Both the position numbers and the translations under genes were made by a program. From Flavobacterium sp. 9R (lineage in GTDB: Bacteria > Bacteroidota > Bacteroidia > Flavobacteriales > Flavobacteriaceae), in NCBI RefSeq assembly GCF_902506345.1, contig NZ_LR733413.1, positions 2,257,893 through 2,321,892 on the forward strand: DNA of 64,000 nucleotides, given 5' to 3'. The notes beneath the pieces were generated by a model. That model made no database searches and had not been told where the DNA came from. It worked only from the letters and a program-made list of their open reading frames with translations. This document shows positions 43,460 to 51,708 of this stretch, one piece after another. Within the stretch, counting starts at the first letter, position 1. Each line of letters opens with the position of its first letter.

Positions 43460-43499
43460 TTGCGAACCTTGCGTAACACTTTGCGTTCTTTGCGGTTAA
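43460..43499 (-). repeat. dispersed CGCAA-type repeat, copy R4
   Basis: On the minus strand it reads TTAACCGCAAAGAACGCAAAG and further CGCAA units. Its end supplies the TAA stop codon of hemW (43496-43498). Confidence 0.75.
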
Positions 43500-44665
43500 A
43501 TCTCCGAATTTATATAAAACAAATCACTCGCGATTCCATCTGTCAAGAATTTTCCTTTTGGGGTAGGTTTTAGAATGTTGTTTTCAATAGAAAGCAACTC
43601 ATCCTTTATGAATTTCTCTGACTGTTTGATGAGATAATCTAAATAGCGCTCTCCAAATTCTTTTTCAATTCTATCCAATGCAACGCCCCAAATGGTTCGC
43701 AATCCTGTCATAATGTATTCGTTATAACGGTCAGCTGTAGATAAGATTTCTTTTTCGTTGGGCAATTGATTTTGTTGAATGGCTTTCAGATACAAAGCAT
43801 TATTCGCCACATTCCAACTTCTCGAAATTCCATCATAACTGTGCGCCGAAGGACCAATTCCTATGTATTTTTTGCCCAACCAATACGCCGAATTGTTCTT
43901 CGAGAAATAATTTTCTTTCCCGAAATTGGACAACTCATAATGAATAAAACCATTTTTCTCGAGGGTTTCGACTAGTATTTGGAAATGGGCTTCGGCTACT
44001 TCGTCTTTAGGAGCGTCTATTTTACCCTTTTGAATGAGTGTATTCAAAGCGGTTTTGGGTTCTACCGTCAAGGCGTAACTCGAAATATGAGGAACACCAA
44101 AACCCAATGCAGTTTCGATATTTTGTTGCCATTGTTCATTACTCATACCCGGAATACCATAAATCAAATCAATTGAAATATTATCAAAATATTGAGTCGC
44201 GAGTTCCAAACATTTTTGAGCTTCTACCGAATTGTGCGCGCGATTCATCATCGTTAAATCGGCTTCAAAAAACGACTGAATTCCAATACTGAGTCTATTG
44301 ATTGGGCTTTTGGACAATTCCACAATTCGCTCACTGGTCAAATCATCTGGATTCGCTTCAAGGGTAATTTCTGGATTTTCAACAACATTGTAATGATTGT
44401 AAATTTCGTCAATCAAAAATTCAATTTCTTCCGTAGTCAGTACCGAAGGCGTACCTCCTCCAAAATAAATCGTTTCCACTTCCCAGAATTCAACATCATT
44501 TTTGTCACTTCGAGCGCAGTCGAGAAGCTCATTTTTGCGCATTTGCAATTCTTTGGCAATAGCCAAAACCATCTCCTCTTTTTTCTTCATCGAAGTCGAA
44601 AAATGAAAGTCGCAATAGTGACACGCTTGTTTGCAGAATGGGATGTGGATGTAGATGCCGCTCAT
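43496..44665 (-). CDS. hemW: radical SAM family heme chaperone HemW
   Basis: A 389-aa radical SAM protein. IYIHIPFCKQACHYCDFHF carries the CxxxCxxC motif that binds the 4Fe-4S cluster. TIYFGGGTPSVL and EANPDD bind SAM. SIGIQSF, GIPGMSNEQW and SAYWLGKKYIGIGPSAHSY are typical of HemW/HemN-like proteins. HemW inserts haem rather than acting as coproporphyrinogen oxidase. It lies downstream of ruvC on the same strand, separated by an inserted four-helix-bundle gene. Confidence 0.93.
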   Translation of the reverse strand: MSGIYIHIPFCKQACHYCDFHFSTSMKKKEEMVLAIAKELQMRKNELLDCARSDKNDVEFWEVETIYFGGGTPSVLTTEEIEFLIDEIYNHYNVVENPEITLEANPDDLTSERIVELSKSPINRLSIGIQSFFEADLTMMNRAHNSVEAQKCLELATQYFDNISIDLIYGIPGMSNEQWQQNIETALGFGVPHISSYALTVEPKTALNTLIQKGKIDAPKDEVAEAHFQILVETLEKNGFIHYELSNFGKENYFSKNNSAYWLGKKYIGIGPSAHSYDGISRSWNVANNALYLKAIQQNQLPNEKEILSTADRYNEYIMTGLRTIWGVALDRIEKEFGERYLDYLIKQSEKFIKDELLSIENNILKPTPKGKFLTDGIASDLFYINSEI

Positions 44666-44671
44666 AGATTA

Positions 44672-44688
44672 AGTGTTCAGTGGTCAGT
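44672..44688 (+). repeat. terminal inverted repeat, left, of the four-helix-bundle cassette
   Basis: AGTGTTCAGTGGTCAGT is the exact reverse complement of 45217-45233. The region to 44765 contains further GTTCAGT/ACTGAAC dyads, including 44672-44681 with 44751-44760. Confidence 0.75.
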
Positions 44689-44762
44689 AGTCAGAAAAAA
44701 GTGGTCAGTATTCGCTAAATAATATTCAGTAAATAAACTGAATACTAAAAACTGAACACTGA

Positions 44763-45134
44763 TTACTCTTTTTTTACTCCAAATTTTTCAGGATTTAGTA
44801 TCATATAATTTATCAATCTTCCAACTTCTTTGGAACTTTCAGTTAAACTAGTAAACGACTCTATTGTTATATACTTGCAAGCTAATGCATATTCAAGCCA
44901 ACCTTGTGTCTCAGAATTTTCGGCATCAGCATCGGTCAATTTGCTATGAAAATACTTAGGATATTCTCTTTTTCTATATGCTTCAGCAATTGTAATTGTT
45001 ACGCTTCTCGAACTTCTTCTGATCTGATCTGTTAAAGAATAGGTTTCTTCTTTTGGAAAACTTTTCGATAATTCAAACACGGCCATAGCAACATCAAACC
45101 CTTTTTTATAACTTAATAAATCTTGAAATTTCAT
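44763..45134 (-). CDS. four-helix-bundle protein (23S rRNA intervening-sequence protein family)
   Basis: A 123-aa all-helical protein with the family pattern KFQDLLSYKKGFDVAMAVFELSKSFPKEETYSLTDQIRRSSRSVTITIAEAYRKR, then FHSKLTDADAENSETQGWLEYALACKYI and a conserved EVGRLINYMI. Relatives are encoded in 23S rRNA intervening sequences and, as Avd, in diversity-generating retroelements. No reverse transcriptase or variable repeat is nearby. The gene fills the ruvC-hemW spacer between 17-bp inverted repeats. Confidence 0.9.
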   Translation of the reverse strand: MKFQDLLSYKKGFDVAMAVFELSKSFPKEETYSLTDQIRRSSRSVTITIAEAYRKREYPKYFHSKLTDADAENSETQGWLEYALACKYITIESFTSLTESSKEVGRLINYMILNPEKFGVKKE

Positions 45135-45216
45135 CTGTTTTATCTAACTAATACTTTAAATGAACACTTAAAAACTAATCACTATTTTTTTACATTACAC
45201 AACCTGAACACTAAAA

Positions 45217-45233
45217 ACTGACCACTGAACACT
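45217..45233 (+). repeat. terminal inverted repeat, right, of the four-helix-bundle cassette
   Basis: ACTGACCACTGAACACT matches the left repeat exactly in inverted orientation. Its last two bases are part of the TAG stop codon of ruvC (45232-45234). Confidence 0.75.
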
Positions 45234-45816
45234 ACTTCTTAATCCTATCTTCATTGTTCTTCACGAAAGCATCCCAACCTGAATAGCTTTTTTCACCGAT
45301 TGTTTTACCGGAATTGAAGAAATGACAAACCGCAGCCGCCAAACCATCGGTTGAATCCAGGTTTTTGGGTAATTCTTTTAATCCTAAAAGTTGTTGCAGC
45401 ATTTTGGCCACTTGTTCTTTGCTGGCGTTTCCGTTGCCGGTGATGGCCATTTTTATCTTTTTGGGTTCGTATTCGGTAATGGGAATGTCTCTAGAAAGTC
45501 CAGCAGCCATCGCCACACCTTGCGCACGCCCTAACTTCAACATCGATTGTACGTTTTTGCCAAAGAAAGGCGCTTCAATCGCGATTTCGTCGGGATGGTG
45601 CGTTTCAATCAACTCAATGGTACGCTCAAAAATGACTTTCAATTTTTGGTAATGGTTGTCGTATTTGGACAAAATCAACTCATTGAGCTGAATGAATTCC
45701 ATTTTCTTGTTGATAACCCGAATCAATCCAAACCCCATTATGGTAGTTCCTGGGTCGATGCCTAATATGATGCGTTCGTTTGACAATTTTTTTAGTTTCA
45801 AGTTTACCGTTTCCAA
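45232..45816 (-). CDS. ruvC: crossover junction endodeoxyribonuclease RuvC
   Basis: It resolves Holliday junctions during recombination, with RuvAB. The 194-aa protein has IILGIDPGTTIMGFGLI (first catalytic Asp), AIEAPFFGKNVQSMLKLGRAQGVAMAA (catalytic Glu), and STDGLAAAVCHFFN (C-terminal acidic residues). The N-terminal METVNLKLKKLSNER extends about ten residues beyond typical starts, and no nearer ATG is present. Its stop codon overlaps the right repeat of the downstream cassette. Confidence 0.95.
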   Translation of the reverse strand: METVNLKLKKLSNERIILGIDPGTTIMGFGLIRVINKKMEFIQLNELILSKYDNHYQKLKVIFERTIELIETHHPDEIAIEAPFFGKNVQSMLKLGRAQGVAMAAGLSRDIPITEYEPKKIKMAITGNGNASKEQVAKMLQQLLGLKELPKNLDSTDGLAAAVCHFFNSGKTIGEKSYSGWDAFVKNNEDRIKK

Positions 45817-45888
45817 TACAAAGTTTGTTGTTTCTTTGCAAAATAATTTTACTCACAATAATTCCACGCCACGGCGTATTAAGGGCAG

Positions 45889-46866
45889 ATGATTTCAATT
45901 CCACACAAAACTAAACAATTCCTTGTACTTCTAGTCAAACTTTTGATTGTAGGGGGAGCGTTTTATTTTATCTACAACCAACTCGCCAATAATGACCAGC
46001 TCGATTGGGAGAAGTTTATCGTGCTGTTTCGCAAAAATCAATCCGTGGGAGGCATTCTTTTCATTCTCTCGTTTAGTGTCTTGAATCGCTATTTCGAAAT
46101 TTTGAAATGGCAAAACTTAGTCCGTTTTCTGCATCCTATTTCGATAGGCGAATCTACCAAACAAGTATTAGCCGCTTTAACTGCGGGTTTGTTTACCCCA
46201 AACGGTGTAGGCGAATACGCTGGAAAAGCCTTGTATTTCAACAAAAAATCAACCAAAAAAATCATCTTTTTAAATCTGATTTGCAACGGAATCCAAATGA
46301 TTCTAAGTATCGTTTTTGGCATTTTCGGCTTGTTGTATTTCAATGCTATTTTCGCCATTATCAAACCGAAAACAGTGCTTTTGCTCTTTGGAGGACTTTT
46401 GTTAGTTGTACTGATTCTTTTCTTTTCAAAGAAAATCAACATCAAAGGCTATTCTATCGAAAAACTACTTCATAAAATCAATGAGATTCCAAAAGCGATT
46501 CATCAAAAAAACATACTGTTAGGCACGTGTCGCTACTTGGTATTCTCGCATCAATACTATTTTTTGTTTTTGGCTTTTGATGTGGATTTACCCTATTTAA
46601 CGATGATGGCTGCGATTGCTTCGGTCTATTTTCTGGCTTCGTCTTTGCCTACTTTTCAGTTTTTGGATTTTGCGGTAAAAGGAAGTGTGGCGGTTTTTTT
46701 CTTTGGAATTTTGGGCGTTAACGAGTGGATTGTGGTTTTCATTTCGACTTTAATGTGGTTCTTGAATGTAGTGCTGCCAGTAGCCATAGGAAGTTATTTT
46801 GTTTTGAAATTTAAAAGCCCCTTAGCCTCCGAAGGTGGAAACATTAATCTCAAAGAAAAACAATGA
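45889..46866 (+). CDS. LPG-synthase-TM family membrane protein (flippase-like)
   Basis: A 325-aa protein with about eight membrane helices. The UPF0104/lysylphosphatidylglycerol synthase TM domain is recognisable by NRYFEILKWQNLVRF, TAGLFTPNGVGEYAGKALYF and SLPTFQFLDFAVKGSVAVFFFG. Some relatives act in lipid translocation or lysyl transfer; this one lacks a synthase domain. The stop overlaps the following GT2 start by 4 bp, so the pair probably works together on a membrane glycolipid. Confidence 0.88.
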   Translation: MISIPHKTKQFLVLLVKLLIVGGAFYFIYNQLANNDQLDWEKFIVLFRKNQSVGGILFILSFSVLNRYFEILKWQNLVRFLHPISIGESTKQVLAALTAGLFTPNGVGEYAGKALYFNKKSTKKIIFLNLICNGIQMILSIVFGIFGLLYFNAIFAIIKPKTVLLLFGGLLLVVLILFFSKKINIKGYSIEKLLHKINEIPKAIHQKNILLGTCRYLVFSHQYYFLFLAFDVDLPYLTMMAAIASVYFLASSLPTFQFLDFAVKGSVAVFFFGILGVNEWIVVFISTLMWFLNVVLPVAIGSYFVLKFKSPLASEGGNINLKEKQ

Positions 46867-47960
46867 TTTTTGTTTTACTAGGCATAGTAATCGTTTATGT
46901 GCTGACTATAAGTTGGCTAATTTACGGTTGTTCCCAAGTCCCGTTGTATACCCAAAAAGAGAGAATTCCAAAAACCACGTTCTCTATTTTGGTTCCTTTT
47001 CGCAATGAAGCCGAAAATTTGCCGATTTTATTAGAAAGTATTTCCAAACTAAAGTATCCGACAGATTTATTTGAAGTGCTATTGATTGATGATGCATCGG
47101 AGGAAAAATTCCAAATTCCAAATTTCAAATTCCAAATTACCCTAACAAACACTATTCGACAATCGAATTCACCCAAAAAAGACGCCATCACCACTGGCGT
47201 TCCTTTGGCCAACAACGAGTGGATAGTGACCACCGATGCCGATTGTGTTGTTCCCGAAAATTGGTTGCTAACAATGGATGCTTTTATTCAAAATCATAAA
47301 GTAGAAATGATTGCTGGGGCGGTTACTTATGACTGCAAGCCTTCGTTTTTGCATCATTTTCAGCAATTGGATTTGACAAGTTTACAAGGCGCCACTATTG
47401 GAAGTTTTGGCATTAACAAAGGTTTTATGTGCAATGGTGCTAATTTTGGTTATACTAAATCACTTTTTCAAGACTTGAATGGATTCGTAGGTAATGACAA
47501 AATAGCCAGTGGTGATGATGTTTTCTTGTTGCAAAAAGCCATAGCGCAATGTCCAGAAAAAGTACACTATTTAAAATCGAAAGAAACCATTGTCCGAACG
47601 CAACCTACAGACAGCTGGAAAGCCTTGTTCCATCAGCGCGTGCGCTGGGCTTCGAAAACTAGCTCTTACCAAAGTCGGTTTGGGATAGGATTAGGATTAG
47701 TCGTTTTTGCAGGCAATCTTAGTTTGATTCTGGGATTAGTATTCGGTTTTTTGGGCTGGATACCGTTGGTCTATATTATATTACTTTGGCTAGCGAAATT
47801 TATGGTAGACTCGGTATTGCTCTTCAAAACGCATCGTTTTTTGAGTCCTTCCAAAATGCGCTATAGGTTAGCCAGTAGCTTACTCTATCCTTTTTTTAGT
47901 ACTAGTGTGGCTTTGTATGCTGTTTTTGGCTCTTACGAATGGAAAGGGAGACGATTCTAA
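46863..47960 (+). CDS. membrane-anchored GT2 glycosyltransferase
   Basis: A 365-aa GT-A fold processive-type enzyme. One N-terminal helix precedes the catalytic domain: FSILVPFRNEAENLPILLESI, LLIDDASEEK, VTTDADCVVPENW (D-x-D), ASGDDVFLLQKA and QRVRWASK (Q-x-x-R-W). C-terminal helices follow (about 275-345). Between DDASEE and SPKKDAI there is an in-frame AT-rich repeat (47105-47140, AAATTCCAAATTCC-type) encoding KFQIPNFKFQI, probably an insertion. Confidence 0.9.
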   Translation: MIFVLLGIVIVYVLTISWLIYGCSQVPLYTQKERIPKTTFSILVPFRNEAENLPILLESISKLKYPTDLFEVLLIDDASEEKFQIPNFKFQITLTNTIRQSNSPKKDAITTGVPLANNEWIVTTDADCVVPENWLLTMDAFIQNHKVEMIAGAVTYDCKPSFLHHFQQLDLTSLQGATIGSFGINKGFMCNGANFGYTKSLFQDLNGFVGNDKIASGDDVFLLQKAIAQCPEKVHYLKSKETIVRTQPTDSWKALFHQRVRWASKTSSYQSRFGIGLGLVVFAGNLSLILGLVFGFLGWIPLVYIILLWLAKFMVDSVLLFKTHRFLSPSKMRYRLASSLLYPFFSTSVALYAVFGSYEWKGRRF

Positions 47961-47964
47961 AGAA

Positions 47965-48672
47965 TTATAGCAGTTTTTTAAACCAAAAACTACTTATTGC
48001 AATTCCAATTATTGTAGAAGAAATCAAACTCACTATAACATTTCCATATTGTACAAATGATAATCCAATACAAAATCGAATTGCCATAATAAGCGAAATG
48101 CAAAATAGGACAAAAACCCAATACCTTTTTTTGACTCTGTCGTGGATTATATTCGATGATGGCATTTTATATAAATAGAAAAATAAAGTAGCCATTCCAA
48201 TACAAGAGCTTAAATGCTGAAGAATTTTATACAATGGAATAGCGTATATTTTACTTAACAAAAAAGGAAATTCAGTAACAAAATAACCTGTTTGATGTGT
48301 AAACCCATCCCATAAAATATGTGAAATAGCTCCAATAACAATAGAAAGTACTACGATAATGAAATTATTCCGCAAGTAATCCATCCAATCTGTTTTCTTT
48401 AAATCATCAAGTCGAGAACTAAAAAAAGAAGGTGAATTTTCTATTAATCCTTTTTTTATGATTTGATGAAACAACAAAGCTGCCAATAAAGAAATTGGAA
48501 TATTAAAAATAAACAAGCCTAAAAGAGTATGACTAATATTGCTTTGAACTTTCATTCTAATGAAATACTCAAAATCAGGACACATAGACCCAACTATTAA
48601 ACCCGTAGCTGATAATCTCCTAGATTTTATAAATGGAAGTACAATTGCTGGATGCGAAAAAGTAAAGGGCAT
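47965..48672 (-). CDS. DUF4184 family membrane protein
   Basis: A 235-aa protein starting PFTFSHPAIVLPF, with GLIVGSMCPDFEYFIRM and GAISHILWDGFTHQTGYF, the hallmarks of DUF4184 (His and Asp residues resembling a metal-dependent membrane hydrolase site). About six membrane helices. Function unknown. It converges with the GT2 gene with only 4 bp between stops and lies 3 bp after a lipoprotein gene. Confidence 0.9.
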   Translation of the reverse strand: MPFTFSHPAIVLPFIKSRRLSATGLIVGSMCPDFEYFIRMKVQSNISHTLLGLFIFNIPISLLAALLFHQIIKKGLIENSPSFFSSRLDDLKKTDWMDYLRNNFIIVVLSIVIGAISHILWDGFTHQTGYFVTEFPFLLSKIYAIPLYKILQHLSSCIGMATLFFYLYKMPSSNIIHDRVKKRYWVFVLFCISLIMAIRFCIGLSFVQYGNVIVSLISSTIIGIAISSFWFKKLL

Positions 48673-48675
48673 TAT

Positions 48676-49194
48676 TTATTCTACTTTTAGAATTACCGGC
48701 AAGATAAACTGTGTTTTTACAGGAATTCCTCGTTTTATCGCGGGATTGACTTTAGGAAAACCGACCAAACGCGCGCGAAGGATACTATCGATTTTGATGG
48801 TATCGTAAGCTACTGAATCTTTGGGAAATTGGGGTTCAAATTTCAGCGTTGAATTGGGAAAAACCGTTACTTTGACTTCGATAGTGTCTAGTTCTGGATA
48901 CAAAATAGCCAAGGTATCTACGCTCAATTTTTCTTGAATCAATTGCGTCAATCGCTCAAAAAAGCATTGTTGTTGTTGCTTCTTGTCGGTCACGGATTCA
49001 CAATCTACCAAAGAGGGATATTCGTCAACTTCTTTCCAATTGATGGTTTTCAATTCTTTTTGCAGCAATTCCTTTTCAGAGGGAACTTGCTTCTCAAAGT
49101 ATTGACAAGAGGCGAACATCAGCAGCAATAAATAGCAATAACTTTTACTCAAAGCAGTGGTTTGGATTGGACTTATTTTGGGATAAAAATACAC
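48676..49194 (-). CDS. lipoprotein with TonB C-terminal-like domain
   Basis: The 172-aa protein has a hydrophobic segment with lipobox MFASC (about Cys30) after an unusually long N-terminus. The mature part includes INWKEVDEYPSLVDCESVTDKKQQQQCFFERLTQLIQ, a two-cysteine segment common in flavobacterial TonB-like lipoproteins. ILRARLVGFPKVNPAIKRGIPVKTQFILPVILKV resembles the TonB C-terminal fold. Function unknown. It sits between DUF4184 and an exported hypothetical gene at 3-bp spacing. Confidence 0.75.
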   Translation of the reverse strand: MYFYPKISPIQTTALSKSYCYLLLLMFASCQYFEKQVPSEKELLQKELKTINWKEVDEYPSLVDCESVTDKKQQQQCFFERLTQLIQEKLSVDTLAILYPELDTIEVKVTVFPNSTLKFEPQFPKDSVAYDTIKIDSILRARLVGFPKVNPAIKRGIPVKTQFILPVILKVE

Positions 49195-49197
49195 TTA

Positions 49198-49581
49198 TTA
49201 TTTTTTATTTGGTTTGGATTGGAGATAATCTTCGTATCGCTCCGACATCCATTTCTTTTTATTCTCTTCAGCAATTGCTTTTTTATCGGGATACAATGCT
49301 TTCAATCGGTCTGAAAACAAAGCAATTTGTACTGTATAGGTATAAAATTCTTCTTTAGACAGCAGTATATTTGGGTCTTCTTTCTTAGTGAAAAATTCAA
49401 AAAACAAAGCATCAAATTCTTTTAAGTTAAAATTTAATACTTTAGTTTTATACTGAATTGACAATCTTTCTTTTAAAAGGTCATCTTGAGTTTTCTCGTT
49501 TTGCGATTGTCCATGACAAAGCAAAGAGAAAAAGAGGCATAAACCTAACCCTATAAAAGTTGAAAAAAGGTCTTTTTTCAT
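49198..49581 (-). CDS. exported hypothetical protein
   Basis: A protein of about 127 aa from the ATG at 49581 (MKKDLF). It has a signal peptide ending near CHGQSQ and then a charged helical body with no motif I recognise. An upstream ATG at 49602 would add seven residues. It is the first gene of a three-gene minus-strand operon with the TonB-like lipoprotein and DUF4184. Confidence 0.65.
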   Translation of the reverse strand: MKKDLFSTFIGLGLCLFFSLLCHGQSQNEKTQDDLLKERLSIQYKTKVLNFNLKEFDALFFEFFTKKEDPNILLSKEEFYTYTVQIALFSDRLKALYPDKKAIAEENKKKWMSERYEDYLQSKPNKK

Positions 49582-49638
49582 AGTTATATCGTAATAAAAC
49601 ACTACAAATGTACTTTCAAAATTACTAAAAATAAATTT

Positions 49639-50139
49639 ATGGACATACTGCTTTTGGGAGTCGGACTGTTATTTGTTATTCTAGGAGTTTTTGGCAGCTT
49701 TTTGCCCGTCTTACCTGGACCTAGTTTGAGTTTTATAGGTTTACTTTTATTGTATTGCACTAATGCTATTCCAGTGAATTATTGGATACTCAGCATTAGT
49801 TTAGTAATTACTTTACTTTTAACGGTTTTAGATTATGTCATTCCTGCCAAGGGAACCAAAAAATTTGGGGGCAGTTCGTATGGAATTTGGGGAACGAATA
49901 TTGGTTTAGTGGTTGGATTATTGGCGCCTATTCCTTTTGGATTCATTATTGGCCCTTTTGTTGGTGCATTTATTGGTGAGATGATCTATGACAACAAAGA
50001 CCATAATCGCGCATTAAAAGCCGCTACAGGTTCCTTTATTGGGTTTTTAGCTTCTAGTTTCCTGAAATTTATTGTATGCGTGATGCATTTTGGGGTTTTC
50101 GTTTGGATTGTTTGGCAGTATAAAGACAATTTACTGTAA
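49639..50139 (+). CDS. DUF456 family membrane protein
   Basis: A 166-aa protein of glycine-rich membrane helices. The DUF456 pattern is FGSFLPVLPGPSLSFIGLLLLY, LDYVIPAKGTKKFGGSSYGIWGTNIGLVVGLLAPIPFGFIIGPFVGAFIGEMI, and ALKAATGSFIGFLASSFLKFIVC. Function unknown. It is divergent from the hypothetical operon and monocistronic. Confidence 0.9.
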   Translation: MDILLLGVGLLFVILGVFGSFLPVLPGPSLSFIGLLLLYCTNAIPVNYWILSISLVITLLLTVLDYVIPAKGTKKFGGSSYGIWGTNIGLVVGLLAPIPFGFIIGPFVGAFIGEMIYDNKDHNRALKAATGSFIGFLASSFLKFIVCVMHFGVFVWIVWQYKDNLL

Positions 50140-50266
50140 GCTTTGAAAAATTGAGACTCTCTGGAAGTATAATTTAGGAAGGTTTTCAAAAACACAAAAC
50201 ACCCTAAAATCAAAAAAGCCGTTCGCCGAGACGAAAAGCTTTTCATTGGTCTAACTACTAAACCGC

Positions 50267-50289
50267 GCTACGAGTTACAAAGTCGTAGC
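50267..50289 (+). repeat. hairpin in the spacer between DUF456 and tRNA-Asp
   Basis: GCTACGA (50267-50273) pairs with TCGTAGC (50283-50289) around a 9-nt loop; no U-tract. No gene is visible in 50140-50322. Confidence 0.4.
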
Positions 50290-50322
50290 AAACAACACAA
50301 CTAATTTTAGATACCGTATTTG

Positions 50323-50354
50323 GGCAAAAAAGCACTTCATCTCTGAAGTGCTTT
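50323..50354 (-). terminator. terminator downstream of tRNA-Asp
   Basis: A perfect 11-bp stem AAAGCACTTCA (50329-50339) with 50344-50354; on the minus strand it ends in six T residues. Confidence 0.8.
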
Positions 50355-50366
50355 CCCCAATATTGC

Positions 50367-50439
50367 GGTCTGGACGGGACTCGAACCCGCGACCCCATGC
50401 GTGACAGGCATGTATTCTAACCAACTGAACTACCAAACC
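50367..50439 (-). tRNA. tRNA-Asp (anticodon GTC)
   Basis: On the minus strand the acceptor stem is GGTTTGG/CCAGACC. The anticodon stem CATGC/GCATG holds CTGTCAC, giving GTC. The T-arm is GCGGG-TTCGAGT-CCCGT. CCA is not encoded. Confidence 0.95.
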
Positions 50440-50525
50440 TCTGCGTTATTGCGGTGGCAAAGATACAACAGATTTCTAGTTTTCCAAGCGTTTTTGAAAA
50501 AAAATTTCAATAAAAAAACCAATTA

Positions 50526-51464
50526 TTATTCAAAACTTTGTTTTTCAATTAAATAGGCAGTTAAAATTTTTTCAAAATTTTCACCTACACTCACCGGAAT
50601 GTACTTAATCTTGTTCTGTGCACACGTCATTGCCACTTTTTCGAAGTATTCTTGCATCTTTTTCTCGTAAAATTCTTTAATAGTATCCGCAAAAACTGCA
50701 ATTTCTTCTCCCGATTCTATATCTACGAACCTTTTGGGAGCCGAATCGAAGTCAAAATTCAACTCTGTTTTAAAATCCATCACATGAAAAAGAACCACTT
50801 TATGCTTATTATGCTTCAAATGTTGTAAGGCTGCAAATAACTTCTCATCCGACGAACTCACCTCATCCGACTGAAACATGTCCGTAAAAAGCAAAATCAT
50901 CGACCTACGGTGCATTTTCTCCGCAATTTGATGCAAATAAGTAACCGTATCGGTCGTTTTCTTTGGCTTTTGATTTTCGAGTAAATTTTCGAGCACATTC
51001 AACAACATTCTATGATGACGGTCACTGCCTTTTTCAGGGGCATAGTATTCATAAGAATCCGAAAAAACACTCAAACCCACCGCATCCCTTTGCTTTTTCA
51101 ATATATTCATCAACACCGCCGAAGCCAAAACCGAGAAGCCAATCTTATTTTCATAAAACAACTGCCCGCTACTAAGTTTCGGATAATGCATGGACGACGA
51201 ATTATCAATAATAATATGACACCGCATGTTCGTTTCTTCCTCATACCGTTTAGTATACAAACGATCCGTCTTAGCATACAATTTCCAATCCATATGCTTA
51301 GTGCTCTCTCCCGCATTATAGACCTTATGTTCCGAAAACTCTGCCGAAAAGCCATGAAACGGACTTTTATGCATACCCGATATAAAGCCTTCTACAACTT
51401 GATTCGCCAGCAACTCCAAATGCTGAAACTTACTTATCTTATCTATTTGTGATTCCATCTTCAT
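50526..51464 (-). CDS. DUF58 domain-containing protein (vWA-like)
   Basis: A 312-aa protein with the DUF58 core GFSAEFSEHKVYNAGESTKHMDWKLYAKTDRLYTKRYEEETNMRCHIIIDNSSSMHY. The D-x-S-x-S of IIDNSSSM is a MIDAS-like metal site of von Willebrand A domains. Such genes usually accompany MoxR ATPases and BatA/BatB proteins in envelope functions, and the partners would be downstream or elsewhere; trxA is upstream here. An ATG two codons in (MES) is an equally good start. Confidence 0.92.
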   Translation of the reverse strand: MKMESQIDKISKFQHLELLANQVVEGFISGMHKSPFHGFSAEFSEHKVYNAGESTKHMDWKLYAKTDRLYTKRYEEETNMRCHIIIDNSSSMHYPKLSSGQLFYENKIGFSVLASAVLMNILKKQRDAVGLSVFSDSYEYYAPEKGSDRHHRMLLNVLENLLENQKPKKTTDTVTYLHQIAEKMHRRSMILLFTDMFQSDEVSSSDEKLFAALQHLKHNKHKVVLFHVMDFKTELNFDFDSAPKRFVDIESGEEIAVFADTIKEFYEKKMQEYFEKVAMTCAQNKIKYIPVSVGENFEKILTAYLIEKQSFE

Positions 51465-51527
51465 CTTCCAAATATATCAAAAATCAACGTTAGATTCTCT
51501 TTTTGAAGCAGAAACAAAGGCTTTTTT

Positions 51528-51606
51528 AGCTATCATTGTTCCCGCTGTCCACTATATCTGTGCCTCTGAACCCCAGAGTCACAGGATGCCGCTCCCATCG
51601 GGGCTA
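51528..51606 (-). repeat. structured dispersed element, copy D
   Basis: On the minus strand it reads TAGCCCCGATGGGAGCGGCATCC, a hairpin built on CTCTGgggttCAGAG, GATATAGTGGACAGCGGGAA, then ATAGCT. It is nearly identical to copy A outside the hairpin. It lies between DUF58 and trxA. Confidence 0.75.
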
Positions 51607-51656
51607 GAGAGAAACATTATGCCCTTTTGAAACAATGGAAACTCCTTTCTGGACAT

Positions 51657-51690
51657 AAAAAAAGGCTTGACTTTCGTCAAACCTTTTTTT
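51657..51690 (-). terminator. trxA terminator
   Basis: An inverted repeat with a TTTC loop (51661-51671 with 51676-51686, one G-U on the minus strand) followed on the minus strand by eight T residues. Confidence 0.75.
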
Positions 51691-51708
51691 CAATATTACA
51701 AGTGTCGA

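Noticed and set aside
42936..43499. CRISPR-like array from the repeated CGCAA units
   Set aside because: Units are only 11-13 bp apart, imperfect, in both orientations, and there are no spacers or cas genes.
44763..45134. Diversity-generating retroelement, suggested by the Avd-like four-helix protein
   Set aside because: No reverse transcriptase, template repeat or variable repeat is found nearby.
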